The notes under the pieces were generated by a model, which had not been told where the DNA came from, did not search any database, and was given only the letters and a program-made list of their open reading frames with translations. From contig NZ_CP117452.1 in the NCBI RefSeq assembly GCF_030687895.1, positions 2,497,501 through 2,561,500 on the forward strand: a stretch of 64,000 nucleotides of DNA. The letters are read 5' to 3'. The position numbers and the translations under genes were made by a program. Position 1 is the stretch's first letter. Every line of letters begins with the position of its first letter. The DNA is from Pseudomonas sp. FP198. Its GTDB lineage: Bacteria; Pseudomonadota; Gammaproteobacteria; Pseudomonadales; Pseudomonadaceae. Below, one piece after another: positions 1 through 8,310 of the stretch.

Positions 1-62
1 ACCGCATCCGTTGGTTTACGACTGCTTCGCAGCCGAGCGGGAGCAAGCTCCCTCGCCACGGG
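1..62. repeat. REP doublet arm, family A, cut by the window edge
   Basis: The right arm of a REP doublet: GGGAGCAAGCTCCC forms the hairpin, followed by TCGCCACG. The first 60 bases are nearly the reverse complement of the left arm of the doublet at 50480-50612, and the sequence after the hairpin (GGGTTTGTCG) matches the right flank of that same doublet. The partner arm lies left of the window. Confidence 0.75.
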
Positions 63-199
63 TTTGTCGTTTCTCTTAAGTGAGCAGCACCAGGGCCACC
101 AGCCGTTTTTGGTCCGCTCGTCGACGCCATAGCACTTCCCGCCCGAGCAAACCCTCTCAAAGGTATGCGCAGATCCTGCGCTCTATACGGGAGAACATC

Positions 200-415
200 A
201 TGGTAATCGACAACAACGGTCCGGAAGCGCCATACCCGGGACCTGATGAAAAAACGCCTGAGACTGGCGAAGGTCATGATTCCGGTCTTGAACAGGCTGA
301 ATCCGAGCCAAAGCAGGGCACTGGCGAGAGGCCGGAAGACTGGAACCCGCCGCCGGGAAACCCCGGTTCCGATCAGGACGCCCAGACGAACCGCCAGAAT
401 GGCGGGGCGAAGTAG
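200..415 (+). CDS. Small acidic proline-rich hypothetical protein
   Basis: A 71-residue protein starting at an ATG preceded by GGGAG at good spacing. It is rich in Pro, Gly, Glu, Asp and Gln, with no hydrophobic segment, and is probably disordered and cytoplasmic. I do not recognise a domain. A clear intrinsic terminator follows 20 bases after the stop, which supports a real monocistronic gene. The longer frame opening at 80 has no ribosome binding site and was not used. Confidence 0.6.
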   Translation: MVIDNNGPEAPYPGPDEKTPETGEGHDSGLEQAESEPKQGTGERPEDWNPPPGNPGSDQDAQTNRQNGGAK

Positions 416-434
416 TTTGCAAATTGCTCCACAG

Positions 435-459
435 AACCCGGCCGCTGCGCCGGGTTTTT
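435..459 (+). terminator. Intrinsic terminator of the small gene at 200-415
   Basis: Perfect 8-bp stem AACCCGGC / GCCGGGTT with a 6-base loop, followed by a T run. The T run touches the 3' end of the convergent Nudix gene. Confidence 0.8.
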
Positions 460-820
460 ACAACCTGCGCCGAAACGCCTCGAGTATTTCCCGCATGCCC
501 TTTTTCATCTGCAATTGGGCGAGGGCATCCAGGGGGTGCCACAAGCAGTCGCTGATTTCATTCTGCGGCCTGGCGCCCTTCGAGTCGTTGACCGAGGCTT
601 CAAAGACGTGATGTTCGGTGTCGCCATCGCTGATGCGCATCAGGTAGAGCAGGTTCTCGGCGCTCAGTCCGGTTTCCTCCGCGAGTTCTCTCAGGGCGGC
701 ATCGGCATGCGTCTCGCCGCGCTCGACAGTACCGCCAGGCAAGGCCCAGCGGCTTTTGGGCTTACGGACCAAGAGGATGTGGCGGTTTTCTTCGCAGATG
801 ACGGTCGCTCGAATTTTCAT
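458..820 (-). CDS. Nudix hydrolase
   Basis: A 120-residue single-domain Nudix protein. The complete Nudix box G-x5-E-x7-REuxEExGu is visible at residues 30-52 (Gly30, Glu36, Arg44, Glu48, Glu49, Gly51, Leu52), so metal-dependent pyrophosphohydrolase chemistry on a nucleoside diphosphate linked to X is expected. The substrate cannot be read from the sequence. The basic strand before the box (LLVRKPKSRW) is usual for the family. I chose the ATG at 820; in-frame starts at 847 and 868 would add 9 or 16 residues, and none has a strong Shine-Dalgarno sequence. The gene is convergent with the small gene at 200-415. Confidence 0.88.
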   Translation of the reverse strand: MKIRATVICEENRHILLVRKPKSRWALPGGTVERGETHADAALRELAEETGLSAENLLYLMRISDGDTEHHVFEASVNDSKGARPQNEISDCLWHPLDALAQLQMKKGMREILEAFRRRL

Positions 821-1078
821 AAACGTTGCCCAGTTACCGACTGTCATTAAATTGCAATATAACTGCAATATTTGAGCCTTGCGTCATCCGCGCGTTCAGA
901 AAGTATTTCGGCTCATACCGCTGGGACCGTGGGCAGCCATGAAAGGCTGCGTTTATTTCACCAGTGGCTATCGGTGTTGCGGATCATCGACCGGTCATCG
1001 CAAAAAATGAATCAGCGCCGGAAAAACGTATCAATGTTGGGTGGACGATCCGGTCCCGTAGTGGGGGAGCGAGAAGAG

Positions 1079-1264
1079 ATGACCACCGTTGAAGACTTCA
1101 AAATCAAATCCCACGAGCTTTTAGTCGAGCTCGACACAGCGACGTCAGAAATGATGGCGCTGATCTGTGTCCATCAAATGTCCGGGACTGCCTGGGATGA
1201 GGCCGTCCGGCGCCAACATGAGGCCTATGAGCAATGGGTCGCCTATCTGAATGAACGCTCGTAG
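1079..1264 (+). CDS. Small hypothetical protein
   Basis: A 61-residue, mostly helical protein (MTTVEDFKIKSHELL...), rich in Glu, Ala and Trp near the C-terminus, with no signal peptide or membrane segment. The start is an ATG preceded by a purine-rich GGGGGAGCGAGAAGAG stretch. I recognise no domain; it resembles the short conserved hypotheticals scattered in Pseudomonas genomes. The same frame is open from 872, but the upstream part has no plausible start signal. Confidence 0.6.
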   Translation: MTTVEDFKIKSHELLVELDTATSEMMALICVHQMSGTAWDEAVRRQHEAYEQWVAYLNERS

Positions 1265-1357
1265 CTGCATCGCCTTTCGCCGCAGGTAACAGGCAGATTC
1301 TTTGAACGGTCCCGCAGCAGTCATGCCTAATCCATAGACTGACAAGAGGATAAGGCC

Positions 1358-1585
1358 ATGTCTGAACTAGCCAGTTATTTCTGGATCGCGGTTGCGGTAA
1401 TCGTGTTGTTGTTGGATCTGTGGGCGATCGTCAGCGTCTTTCGCAGCGACAAATCGGCCGGGACCAAGGCAGGCTGGGCATTGCTGCTGGTCATCCTGCC
1501 GGTGCTGGGTTTGATTATCTGGGGTGTGGCCGGGCCGCGAGGCATCAAAAATCCGCCTTCGTCGCCCGAGCACAGCAAGGGCTGA
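1358..1585 (+). CDS. PLDc_N-type small membrane protein
   Basis: A 75-residue protein with two transmembrane helices, about residues 6-28 and 39-60, joined by a short basic loop (FRSDKSAGTKAGW). This pattern, with W-x-L-L-V-x-L-P-V-L-G-L-I-I-W in the second helix and a short polar tail, is that of the phospholipase D nuclease N-terminal (PLDc_N) family, here without any catalytic PLD domain. An AAGAGGA sequence precedes the ATG. It is an inner-membrane protein of unknown role. Confidence 0.75.
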   Translation: MSELASYFWIAVAVIVLLLDLWAIVSVFRSDKSAGTKAGWALLLVILPVLGLIIWGVAGPRGIKNPPSSPEHSKG

Positions 1586-1610
1586 CATCGGGACATGCGG
1601 GCCACCTCGG

Positions 1611-2036
1611 TCAACGGTTTTTCCATTGGCCGCCGGTGGTTTCGCAGTCCTTTTTCGCTTGCTGAAGCTGTTCTGCGCCGTAGTAGTACTGGGTGACCTG
1701 CGCATTGTCCGGCAGATTCGCCGAGCTGCCACTGCGGTCCTTGCTGGTGGAATGGGGATTGGCCAAGGCCTCCTGGGTCAGCCTCGCCTGGCAGGTGGCT
1801 ACATAACCCTCGGCGCAGCGTTCGACGGGTTTCTTCTCGGTGCTGAGCGTGCCCTTGCTTTCGTTGCTGCACGACCAGCCGATGGCTTCGGCAGGGACGC
1901 CCTTGTACTCGTAGCAACTGCGGGTTTCGATTGCCGGCACCGCCTGGCTCTGGGACCGGGTGATGACGTCACAGCCTTGCGCCAGGACGCTGGCGGGGCT
2001 GGCACAGGCGATCAGAAGCAGGACCTTGGCATTCAT
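1611..2036 (-). CDS. Exported hypothetical protein
   Basis: A 141-residue protein with a Sec signal peptide (MNAKVLLLIACASPASVLA, cleavage likely after AQG or VLA), followed by a Cys-containing mature part with at least five cysteines that could form disulfides in the periplasm. The start at 2036 is preceded by GGGAGAACC; an in-frame ATG at 2054 lies upstream of that signal and was not used. I do not recognise a family. It is convergent with the PLDc_N gene. Confidence 0.65.
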   Translation of the reverse strand: MNAKVLLLIACASPASVLAQGCDVITRSQSQAVPAIETRSCYEYKGVPAEAIGWSCSNESKGTLSTEKKPVERCAEGYVATCQARLTQEALANPHSTSKDRSGSSANLPDNAQVTQYYYGAEQLQQAKKDCETTGGQWKNR

Positions 2037-2154
2037 GATGGTTCTCCCTTTCAAGACGATTTGCAGCGATACCTAACGATATCGAGGCGCAAAAAACGTG
2101 CTCGTTCCATTGTTTTTCAACCGTGGAACAGGGGAGACCTGCCTGGGGCGATGG

Positions 2155-2385
2155 CTAACGGAACTTGGGCAGCGGCGGTTCCGCGGGCTTCAATGACGAC
2201 AGCGCGCTCTGGATTGTGGGGGCGTCCTTCTCGATATCATTGAGTCGGTCGCGGATTCGTACGGCGGCGGGGTGCCCGCCCTGGTGGTCGACCCAGTCGG
2301 CAATTTCCTTGCAGGCGGCTGTCAGCCGCGCCTGGCGCGATTCCAGTAGGGTGAGCAGGGTGGTGATGGACTCTTTTTCAGACAT
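2155..2385 (-). CDS. Small helical hypothetical protein
   Basis: A 76-residue protein predicted to be almost all helical (MSEKESITTLLTLLESRQARL...), with a heptad-like Leu pattern in the first 35 residues and a Pro-rich C-terminus. It has no signal peptide. GGAGGTGTGAC precedes the ATG, a strong ribosome binding site that supports expression. Function unknown. Confidence 0.65.
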   Translation of the reverse strand: MSEKESITTLLTLLESRQARLTAACKEIADWVDHQGGHPAAVRIRDRLNDIEKDAPTIQSALSSLKPAEPPLPKFR

Positions 2386-2537
2386 GTCACACCTCCGTTA
2401 AGGTCAGGATGGGGCAGCACAAAACCCGCCAGTGACGGCGGGCCATGCTGCAGTTAAGCGTAGTTGAGATATTTCTGATCGGTCGATATCCGGCGCACGA
2501 CTGGACAATCGGTACGCCGGACGTGTTCATGTCTGTT

Positions 2538-2792
2538 TCAGCCTGACTCCCTGACCCAGGACGGCGCGACGGAAGCTCGCCAGCGCACATCGGTAATGCC
2601 ATATTTTTCTGCCATGGGTTTGGAGACCCGCTTGACTTTTTCCCTGCCGAATTTGGGTATACGTCCGACACCCGCATCGCAACTGGCCCAGTGCCAAGCT
2701 TCGGAGTTATTCATCACTTCTGCACGAATGATGAAAGACTTGGGCTCGCCATGGAGCACGTAGTCGATGATGTAAAGCGATGGACCGCCCAT
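2538..2792 (-). CDS. DUF6555-like small protein
   Basis: An 84-residue protein beginning MGGPSLYIIDYVLHGEPKSF, with the conserved-looking segment AWHWASCDAGVGRIP. It resembles the short Pseudomonas family annotated DUF6555. It probably folds as a small alpha/beta domain; there is no signal or membrane segment. GGAGGA just upstream gives a convincing start. Function unknown; the family name is from memory and was not checked. Confidence 0.65.
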   Translation of the reverse strand: MGGPSLYIIDYVLHGEPKSFIIRAEVMNNSEAWHWASCDAGVGRIPKFGREKVKRVSKPMAEKYGITDVRWRASVAPSWVRESG

Positions 2793-3029
2793 AAATCCTC
2801 CCTAATTGATCCTATACGGATGGATACGGAGGCGTTCGGAAAATTCCATCGAATTTCCGGACGGTCAAAACCGGGGCGGGCAGGGCTGCCGCGTGAGATG
2901 TATCACACGCCGTGAATGAAGGCGCTTATGGTGAGGAACCAAACCCGGTTAACCTTCTCCAAGGTGGGCTTCAACACCGGTGCCAGGGATCGAAGGCGAC
3001 GCAGGTTTGGCACTGAAGAAAGGCAGGAC

Positions 3030-3929
3030 ATGAATAAAATCGCCAAGGCACTGCTTGTGGTGCTGCTTGCCAACGGCCTGTCGGGATGCATCGGCCCGCC
3101 CATCGCGCTGACCGCGCAAACCGAGCAACGCTTGCGCGTCCAGCCGCCGATCCGTTTCCTCCTGACATTCGATGACGGTCCCAGCGCCTCATCCTTCTGG
3201 AACCCGAGCCTGGACGTGCTCGACGCCCTTGCAGACAACCCGGTGCAGCCGGGAATCAAGGCGCTGTTTTTTGTCCAGACGCGAGCGCCACGGGCCGGTG
3301 GCAGTGACATCGGTCGCTCGGTGCTGCAGCGTGAGCAGCGCGAGGGGCATGTCCTGGGTTTTCACACGGCTACTCATTGGCACACCAACCATCGATCCCT
3401 CGACCCCGATGAGCTGGAGCTTTCGCTTGCCCACGGTGCAGCCGACATCGCCGCGGTTACCGGCGCACCGCCGACTCTGGTCCGGCCGCCATTCTGGAGC
3501 TATGACCCGCGCACCTTCGCCGCCTATCAGCGGCATGGCATGCATATTTTGCTGACTGACCTGAGCGCCAACGATGGCAAGGTCTGGGGCATTACCCTGA
3601 GTCCTCGCCGGCGGATAAACCTGCTACGCCAGCTCTCGGAGGTGCGTGAGCGCATCGCCGCCGGGCAGTTGCCTGCGGTGGATGGAGTGATTCCGGTGGT
3701 AGTGACCTTCCATGACCTCAACCGTTATACCGCCCGTCATGCGCGGGAGTATCTGCAGATCCTGATCGACAGCGCCCAGGCCACCGGATTGAAGACCTAC
3801 GCGAAACCTTTCTATGACGATCGCCAGGCGCTGGAGCGCGCAGCGATGGCGCGGACCCTCAAGGACGCCACCCAGCCGGTGCGCCTGCCCGGTCTGTGGG
3901 ATTGGTTATGGAAGCACGATCCTGACTGA
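3030..3929 (+). CDS. Lipoprotein polysaccharide deacetylase (NodB-like)
   Basis: A 299-residue predicted lipoprotein: signal peptide with lipobox LSGC (Cys20). The NodB/carbohydrate esterase 4 core follows: TFDDGPS (Asp48-Asp49) and H-x3-H (His112, His116) supply the metal-binding triad, and RPPFW is the usual motif 3. It should remove acetyl groups from a polysaccharide or peptidoglycan-type amino sugar in the envelope. The ATG at 3030 is preceded by AGGCAGGA; the longer frame from 2916 lacks a signal peptide and was rejected. It is monocistronic, so the substrate is not indicated by neighbours. Confidence 0.88.
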   Translation: MNKIAKALLVVLLANGLSGCIGPPIALTAQTEQRLRVQPPIRFLLTFDDGPSASSFWNPSLDVLDALADNPVQPGIKALFFVQTRAPRAGGSDIGRSVLQREQREGHVLGFHTATHWHTNHRSLDPDELELSLAHGAADIAAVTGAPPTLVRPPFWSYDPRTFAAYQRHGMHILLTDLSANDGKVWGITLSPRRRINLLRQLSEVRERIAAGQLPAVDGVIPVVVTFHDLNRYTARHAREYLQILIDSAQATGLKTYAKPFYDDRQALERAAMARTLKDATQPVRLPGLWDWLWKHDPD

Positions 3930-4031
3930 CGGGCATTGACGAGCCAGCGTGGCGACGCTCGGTTGGCCCTTATGGGCGCACCGGGAGTAAGGTAGGCACG
4001 GTAACCCCGTTTTCTTGAGGAGGTGACGATC

Positions 4032-4223
4032 ATGAGTACTGCGATGCTGACCAAAATGCACATCAACGGCTATGACGTGCTCAGCGTGAACAGCGGGCCC
4101 TGGAGGGTCTGCACCCAGGCGGACCGGTTGGGGTCCTTTGCTTCGCGTGAGGAAGCGTTGGCCTATGCCGCCGCGTTGCCCGCCAGGAGACGTCGCAGCG
4201 CTGCGTCCGCGAACGTCAGGTAA
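4032..4223 (+). CDS. Small DUF2188-like hypothetical protein
   Basis: A 63-residue protein with a consensus ribosome binding site (AGGAGGTG, 6 bases before the ATG at 4032). Its pattern, a short strand ending in GPWRVC, then SFASREEALAYAAALP, resembles the small DUF2188-type fold (a tryptophan strand followed by an Ala-rich helix). The C-terminus is basic. Function unknown. Confidence 0.6.
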   Translation: MSTAMLTKMHINGYDVLSVNSGPWRVCTQADRLGSFASREEALAYAAALPARRRRSAASANVR

Positions 4224-4242
4224 CCAGACGTTCCGTTGACTT

Positions 4243-4269
4243 CGCGGCGAGCGTCGAACGCTCGCCGCG
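4243..4269. other. Perfect 11-bp inverted repeat between convergent genes
   Basis: CGCGGCGAGCG and its exact complement are separated by the 5-base loop TCGAA. It sits between the stops of the genes at 4032-4223 and 4283-6109. There is no T run on either strand, so it may be a non-canonical terminator or an mRNA 3'-end stabiliser. Confidence 0.6.
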
Positions 4270-4282
4270 TCGCCGACCGTTC

Positions 4283-6109
4283 TCAGGAACTCGCCAGCTC
4301 CAGCGGGATTTCCAGAGTGAACAGGGCGCCTTGCCCCGGTCCGTCGCTTTCAACCTGCAGGCGACCGTTCATCTCCACCGCTGCCAGGGCACAGCTGTGC
4401 AGGCCAAAACCGTGGCCATCCTTGCGGGTCGTGAATCCGTGGTTGAAGATCCTCGCCTGATTTTCAGGCGCGATCCCTTCGCCACGATCCTTGACGCTGA
4501 CGCAAAGCGTTGTCTGATCGACGATGCGCACCCCCAGGGTCATTTCCCGTGGCGGCTCGACATTGGACATGGCGGCCTTGGCATTGCTGATCAGATTGAT
4601 CAGGATCAGCAGCAGGCGATGCTTGTCGCCCATGATCATCGGAATGTCCTGATAATCCTTGGTCACGGTGACCTGGTGTCGGCTGAGCGCCCCCGAATTC
4701 ATACGCAATGCATCTTCGAACAGGTCGGCCACATTCAGCGGCTCGATCAGCCGCGCAGCCCCGGCATAGGTCTGCTGAGTCGTGACGATCTCCTTGATGT
4801 GGTCGATGCTTTTGGTCAGTTGCGCGAGTTCTTCAATCAACAATCCCTGTTCGGTGGCGATGGAATCCACCAGTTCATTGAAATACCGAGGCAACAACTT
4901 GCCTTTTTCATCCTCGGTGATGAACTGGCCCAGGTCCGTGGCATGTTCATTCATCATCCTTACCGCTTTGCCCAGCCCTTGCGTCTTGCTGTTCTTCAAC
5001 TTGCGCGTCACCAGCTCCGCTGAGATGTTGACGCTGTTGAGGACATTGCCAACGTTGTGCAACACGTTCGTGGCGATCTCGGCCATGCCTGCCATGCGCG
5101 CGGCGTCCACCAGCTCGCGCTCGGCCTCCTTCAACTCGCGCGTACGCTCCTGCACGCGTTGCTCCAGCTTGTCGTTGGACGTTTGCAGCTCATGGTTGAT
5201 CTGGTTGATGAGCGAAGAACTGCGCACCAGCCGTACGGCGAGGTAGATCATCAAGAGCGCCATCAGACTGGCGCAGACGGCCAGGTACATATGATATTTG
5301 CGATCGGTGGCGGCGGTCCTGCGCTGCGTTTCGTTGAGCAGCTCGTTGATGCTGTCCAGTTCCTGGGCGACGGGGATGACGCTGATGCGATCCAGCAGAT
5401 CGTTGACCAGCGGCTGTTCCTGGATGACGGTCTTGACGTGCCGGATCAGCGAGGTGAAAGCCGGCCGATAGGACGAGGGCAACTGGTCGATCTGGCGTTC
5501 GAGTTCGCTTAGCTGTCCTTGCAGTTCGCTGGCTTTGTCCGAGGTGACATAAAGCGCGTATTCCAAGGTGGTCAGCGCCAGGTCGAGAACATTGGAGGCT
5601 GCCGTCAGCCGAGCGATTTCTCCGTCATCCTTCATCTGTTGCAGCAGCGTCTGAATTTCATCCTCTACCGTCGGAAGTGCATCCAGAGAGGCGCGCAGAT
5701 TGGCATTGTGCTGCTCGAACTGTTCCACCAACAGGGTCTTGTTCCTGACCGCGTCCATGTAGCCGTTGCGTCTCGACGCCCAAAGTGCAGCCAGTGGACC
5801 GGAACTGTTCAGTTGTTCCAATTGCTCCCATCGGCTTTGCGCGTCGGCTGGTGGAGCGAGTGACAGGTTGTTGCTGACGCCTATTTTTTTCCTGAGAATC
5901 TTCACGTTCCAGTTGGCGTCGGCTTGTTTGAGCTGACGGATGAAGTCGCGTGACTCGAAGAAGGTCGCGGTGTCGCCCGTGTAGGACTTGATCAGGAAGA
6001 ATATCAGGGCCGAAAACACAACCAGCGCGGTGGCCAACAGGGCGGGCCATTTGTATTTCTTGATAAGGGAGACGGGGTGTTTCGTCGAGCTGCTTTGGCC
6101 TGGGTACAC
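4283..6109 (-). CDS. Membrane sensor histidine kinase
   Basis: About 608 residues. Two membrane helices (near residues 21-43 and about 275-297) bracket a largely helical periplasmic domain of about 230 residues. A coiled coil (about 308-345) leads to a phosphoacceptor helix of the type ATNVLHNVGNVLNS, where the His is the likely phosphorylation site. The HATPase domain shows an N box (LINLISNAKAAM), G1 (DRGEGI), F and G2 (GFGLHS). No receiver domain is fused and no response regulator is adjacent, so it is an orphan kinase. The start is taken as the GTG at 6109, which has AGGGAG at 6-base spacing; an in-frame TTG at 6133 has no such signal. Confidence 0.85.
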   Translation of the reverse strand: MYPGQSSSTKHPVSLIKKYKWPALLATALVVFSALIFFLIKSYTGDTATFFESRDFIRQLKQADANWNVKILRKKIGVSNNLSLAPPADAQSRWEQLEQLNSSGPLAALWASRRNGYMDAVRNKTLLVEQFEQHNANLRASLDALPTVEDEIQTLLQQMKDDGEIARLTAASNVLDLALTTLEYALYVTSDKASELQGQLSELERQIDQLPSSYRPAFTSLIRHVKTVIQEQPLVNDLLDRISVIPVAQELDSINELLNETQRRTAATDRKYHMYLAVCASLMALLMIYLAVRLVRSSSLINQINHELQTSNDKLEQRVQERTRELKEAERELVDAARMAGMAEIATNVLHNVGNVLNSVNISAELVTRKLKNSKTQGLGKAVRMMNEHATDLGQFITEDEKGKLLPRYFNELVDSIATEQGLLIEELAQLTKSIDHIKEIVTTQQTYAGAARLIEPLNVADLFEDALRMNSGALSRHQVTVTKDYQDIPMIMGDKHRLLLILINLISNAKAAMSNVEPPREMTLGVRIVDQTTLCVSVKDRGEGIAPENQARIFNHGFTTRKDGHGFGLHSCALAAVEMNGRLQVESDGPGQGALFTLEIPLELASS

Positions 6110-6243
6110 GTCGAGCTCCCTGCTAACGTTCAAACGTCGGATGCGTCAGTGAGCAGAGTGTAGCGCCAACGAGGCGGACGGATGTGCTCCGGGCACACTG
6201 CGCTGCGAGGAAGCGCGGCCATGACTGGCCGCGCCGAGGGGCA

Positions 6244-7134
6244 TTACTTGTTGAGATCGATGAAGGGCAGCGCGGTGTTAGGCAGCATGGTGGTGGGCAG
6301 TTCACCGTTCCAGCGCTCGGCCTTGGTCAGCTCCACCAGATTCTGGTTGCTGGCCAGCGCCTGCGCGCGCGCCTTGATCGCCTCGGCTTCAGCCTTGCCG
6401 CGCAGCTCGGTGGCCAGCGCGTCGGCCTTGGCCTGGGCAACTTGCGAATCGGCTTCAGCCTGGGCCTGGGTCACCCGAATCTGAGCCTGGACCTGCTCCG
6501 TGGCGAGCTGCTGCTCACGGGTCTTGACCTGCACTTCGGCGGCCATGCGCGCTTCGATGGCTTTTTCGTAGGCGTCGCTGAAATCGATGTTTTCAACCTG
6601 GACGCTGTCGATGATCACCGGTCCGGTGATCGTTGCCTTGATCGCCGCCGAAATGTCATTGACCAGCTGCACGCGGTTCTGCACGGCGGCGACGGCGTTG
6701 AACTTGCCGAACACGTTTTCCACCTGCGTCGGCACCTGGCGGCTGATCATCCGGTCGCGAATGCCTTCCAGGTCCTTGAACTGGGTATAGACCTTCGCCA
6801 CGTCGGAAGGCGCGATATGCCAGGACACGGACACCTTGAGCTCGGCCGATTGCTGGTCCTTGCTGTACGCCTGCAGGTCGTCATAGGACGTCACCTGGCT
6901 CTGCGTGCTGATCAGGCGGACCGACTCGATGAAAGGCGTCTTGAACGACAGGCCCGGTTCAACCACCCCAACCAGGGCGCCGTTGCGCAAAAGCACGCCA
7001 CGCTCGGTTTCATCAACCGTGTACCAGCTGCCAAAGAACACGCATAACAGGACCACGCCGATAATTGCCGCGACGATCGAACCGATGGTTTTGCTGGTCA
7101 CTTTACTTTCCTTGAGTGGGGTAGGGGATGGCAT
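6244..7134 (-). CDS. SPFH/prohibitin-family membrane protein
   Basis: A 296-residue protein: a short cytoplasmic tail, one membrane helix (about residues 17-38), then an SPFH/band-7 domain beginning VDETERGVLLRNG, followed by an Ala/Glu/Gln-rich coiled coil (about 190-265) typical of prohibitins and HflK/C-like proteins. Such proteins assemble into ring-like scaffolds in the inner membrane and influence proteases and lipid microdomains. There is no partner gene next to it. It reads away from the tRNA gene upstream, so it is probably its own unit. Confidence 0.87.
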   Translation of the reverse strand: MPSPTPLKESKVTSKTIGSIVAAIIGVVLLCVFFGSWYTVDETERGVLLRNGALVGVVEPGLSFKTPFIESVRLISTQSQVTSYDDLQAYSKDQQSAELKVSVSWHIAPSDVAKVYTQFKDLEGIRDRMISRQVPTQVENVFGKFNAVAAVQNRVQLVNDISAAIKATITGPVIIDSVQVENIDFSDAYEKAIEARMAAEVQVKTREQQLATEQVQAQIRVTQAQAEADSQVAQAKADALATELRGKAEAEAIKARAQALASNQNLVELTKAERWNGELPTTMLPNTALPFIDLNK

Positions 7135-7184
7135 GCACTGTTTCCTTTGTGAAGACCGTCACTGTTTTTTCAAACGCCAGACAC

Positions 7185-7211
7185 GAAAAAGCCCTGAATA
7201 ATCAGGGCTTT
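7185..7211 (-). terminator. Terminator of tRNA-Ser
   Basis: AGCCCTGA / TCAGGGCT 8-bp stem with loop ATAA. On the minus strand it is followed by a T run (AAAAA at 7186-7190 on plus). It lies 12 bases past the tRNA 3' end. Confidence 0.85.
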
Positions 7212-7223
7212 AACGTTAGAAGA

Positions 7224-7311
7224 TGGCGGAGGCGATGGGATTCGAACTCATGGACCTGTTACAGTCGACGGTTTTCAAGACCGTTGCCTTAAACCACTCG
7301 GCCACACCTCC
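7224..7311 (-). tRNA. tRNA-Ser(UGA)
   Basis: An 88-base class II tRNA with CCA encoded. The acceptor stem GGAGGTG pairs with CGCCTCC, the discriminator is G, the D-arm contains GGCCGAGTGGTT, the anticodon loop CTTGAAA gives anticodon UGA, a long variable arm follows, and the T-arm has GTTCGAATC. It reads leftward and is followed by its own terminator. Confidence 0.97.
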
Positions 7312-7435
7312 GTACTGCGTTGCGGGCGCCATAATACCCGAATGAAACACACTGTCAAACTCTCTACGTAGCTTGTTACAGAGCGTCTGTTATTATCCTT
7401 GCCACTGAATGTTTCAAACCCGGAGGAGTGTCGCC

Positions 7436-8107
7436 ATGCGCGAACAGGATTACGCAGTGAACAACAGCGTGCAGGCTGAGCAGCTAGAGGTTAGCCGCGT
7501 CCTGCGCAACACTTATGGCTTGCTGGCTCTAACGCTCGCTTTCAGCGGTGTGATGGCCTTCGTCGCACAACAGATGCGTGTCGGTTACCCGAACATCTTT
7601 GTCGTGCTGATCGGTTTCTACGGCCTTTTCTTCCTCACCAACAAGCTCCGCGATTCGGCCTGGGGCCTGGTTTCGGCCTTCGCCCTGACCGGTTTCATGG
7701 GCTTCCTGCTCGGCCCGATCCTCAACCGCTACCTGGGCATGCAGGGCGGCGCCGAAGTGGTCAGCTCGGCCTTCGCCATGACCGCGCTGGTATTCGGTGG
7801 TCTGTCGGCCTACGTGCTGATCTCGCGCAAGGACATGAGTTTCCTGAGCGGTTTCATCACCGCCGGTTTCTTCGTGTTGCTGGGTGCGGTGGTGGCCAGC
7901 TTCTTCTTCCAGATCAGCGGCCTGCAACTGGCGATCAGCGCCGGCTTCGTGCTGTTCTCGTCGGTCTGCATCCTCTACCAGACCAGCGCCATCATCCACG
8001 GCGGCGAGCGTAACTACATCATGGCGACCGTCAGCCTGTATGTATCGATCTACAACCTGTTTGTCAGCCTGCTGCAGCTGTTCGGGTTGATGGGTCGCGA
8101 CGACTGA
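7436..8107 (+). CDS. Bax inhibitor-1 / YccA family membrane protein
   Basis: A 223-residue protein with seven hydrophobic helices and a short charged N-terminus, the layout of the BI-1/YccA (TMBIM) family. In bacteria YccA interacts with the FtsH protease and protects SecYEG; related proteins have been reported to leak calcium. The C-terminal segment SLYVSIYNLFVSLLQLFG is typical. The start follows CGGAGGAG at 7422-7429. A strong terminator lies 44 bases after the stop, so the gene is monocistronic. Confidence 0.92.
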   Translation: MREQDYAVNNSVQAEQLEVSRVLRNTYGLLALTLAFSGVMAFVAQQMRVGYPNIFVVLIGFYGLFFLTNKLRDSAWGLVSAFALTGFMGFLLGPILNRYLGMQGGAEVVSSAFAMTALVFGGLSAYVLISRKDMSFLSGFITAGFFVLLGAVVASFFFQISGLQLAISAGFVLFSSVCILYQTSAIIHGGERNYIMATVSLYVSIYNLFVSLLQLFGLMGRDD

Positions 8108-8150
8108 TAGGGCAGTGATGGCTGTCATGGCCTGAGCTGTTCAACTAAAA

Positions 8151-8187
8151 AACGGCGTTTTCCCGAAAGGGAAGGCGCCGTTTTTTT
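8151..8187 (+). terminator. Intrinsic terminator after the Bax-inhibitor gene
   Basis: ACGGCG...CGCCGT stem with an inner TTTTCCC/GGGAAGG extension capped by GAAA, then seven T residues. Confidence 0.92.
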
Positions 8188-8205
8188 GTACTCGGATACT
8201 GGCCC

Positions 8206-8284
8206 CTGTGGGAGCGCGAAGAGGCCTGCACATCCAACATCTTCATCGACTGTGATATTGCTTTCGCGAGCAGGCTCGCTCCCA
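8206..8284. repeat. REP doublet, family B (left arm degenerate)
   Basis: The right arm TTCGCGAGCAGGCTCGCTCCCAC is intact. The left arm begins TGTGGGAGCGCGAAG and has lost its hairpin. It lies between two converging genes. Confidence 0.7.
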
Positions 8285-8310
8285 CCGAAATGCGGTCACT
8301 TCAAAAGCCC

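Noticed and set aside
2916..3029. Longer N-terminus for the polysaccharide deacetylase
   Set aside because: It would bury the lipoprotein signal peptide; a good ribosome binding site lies before 3030.
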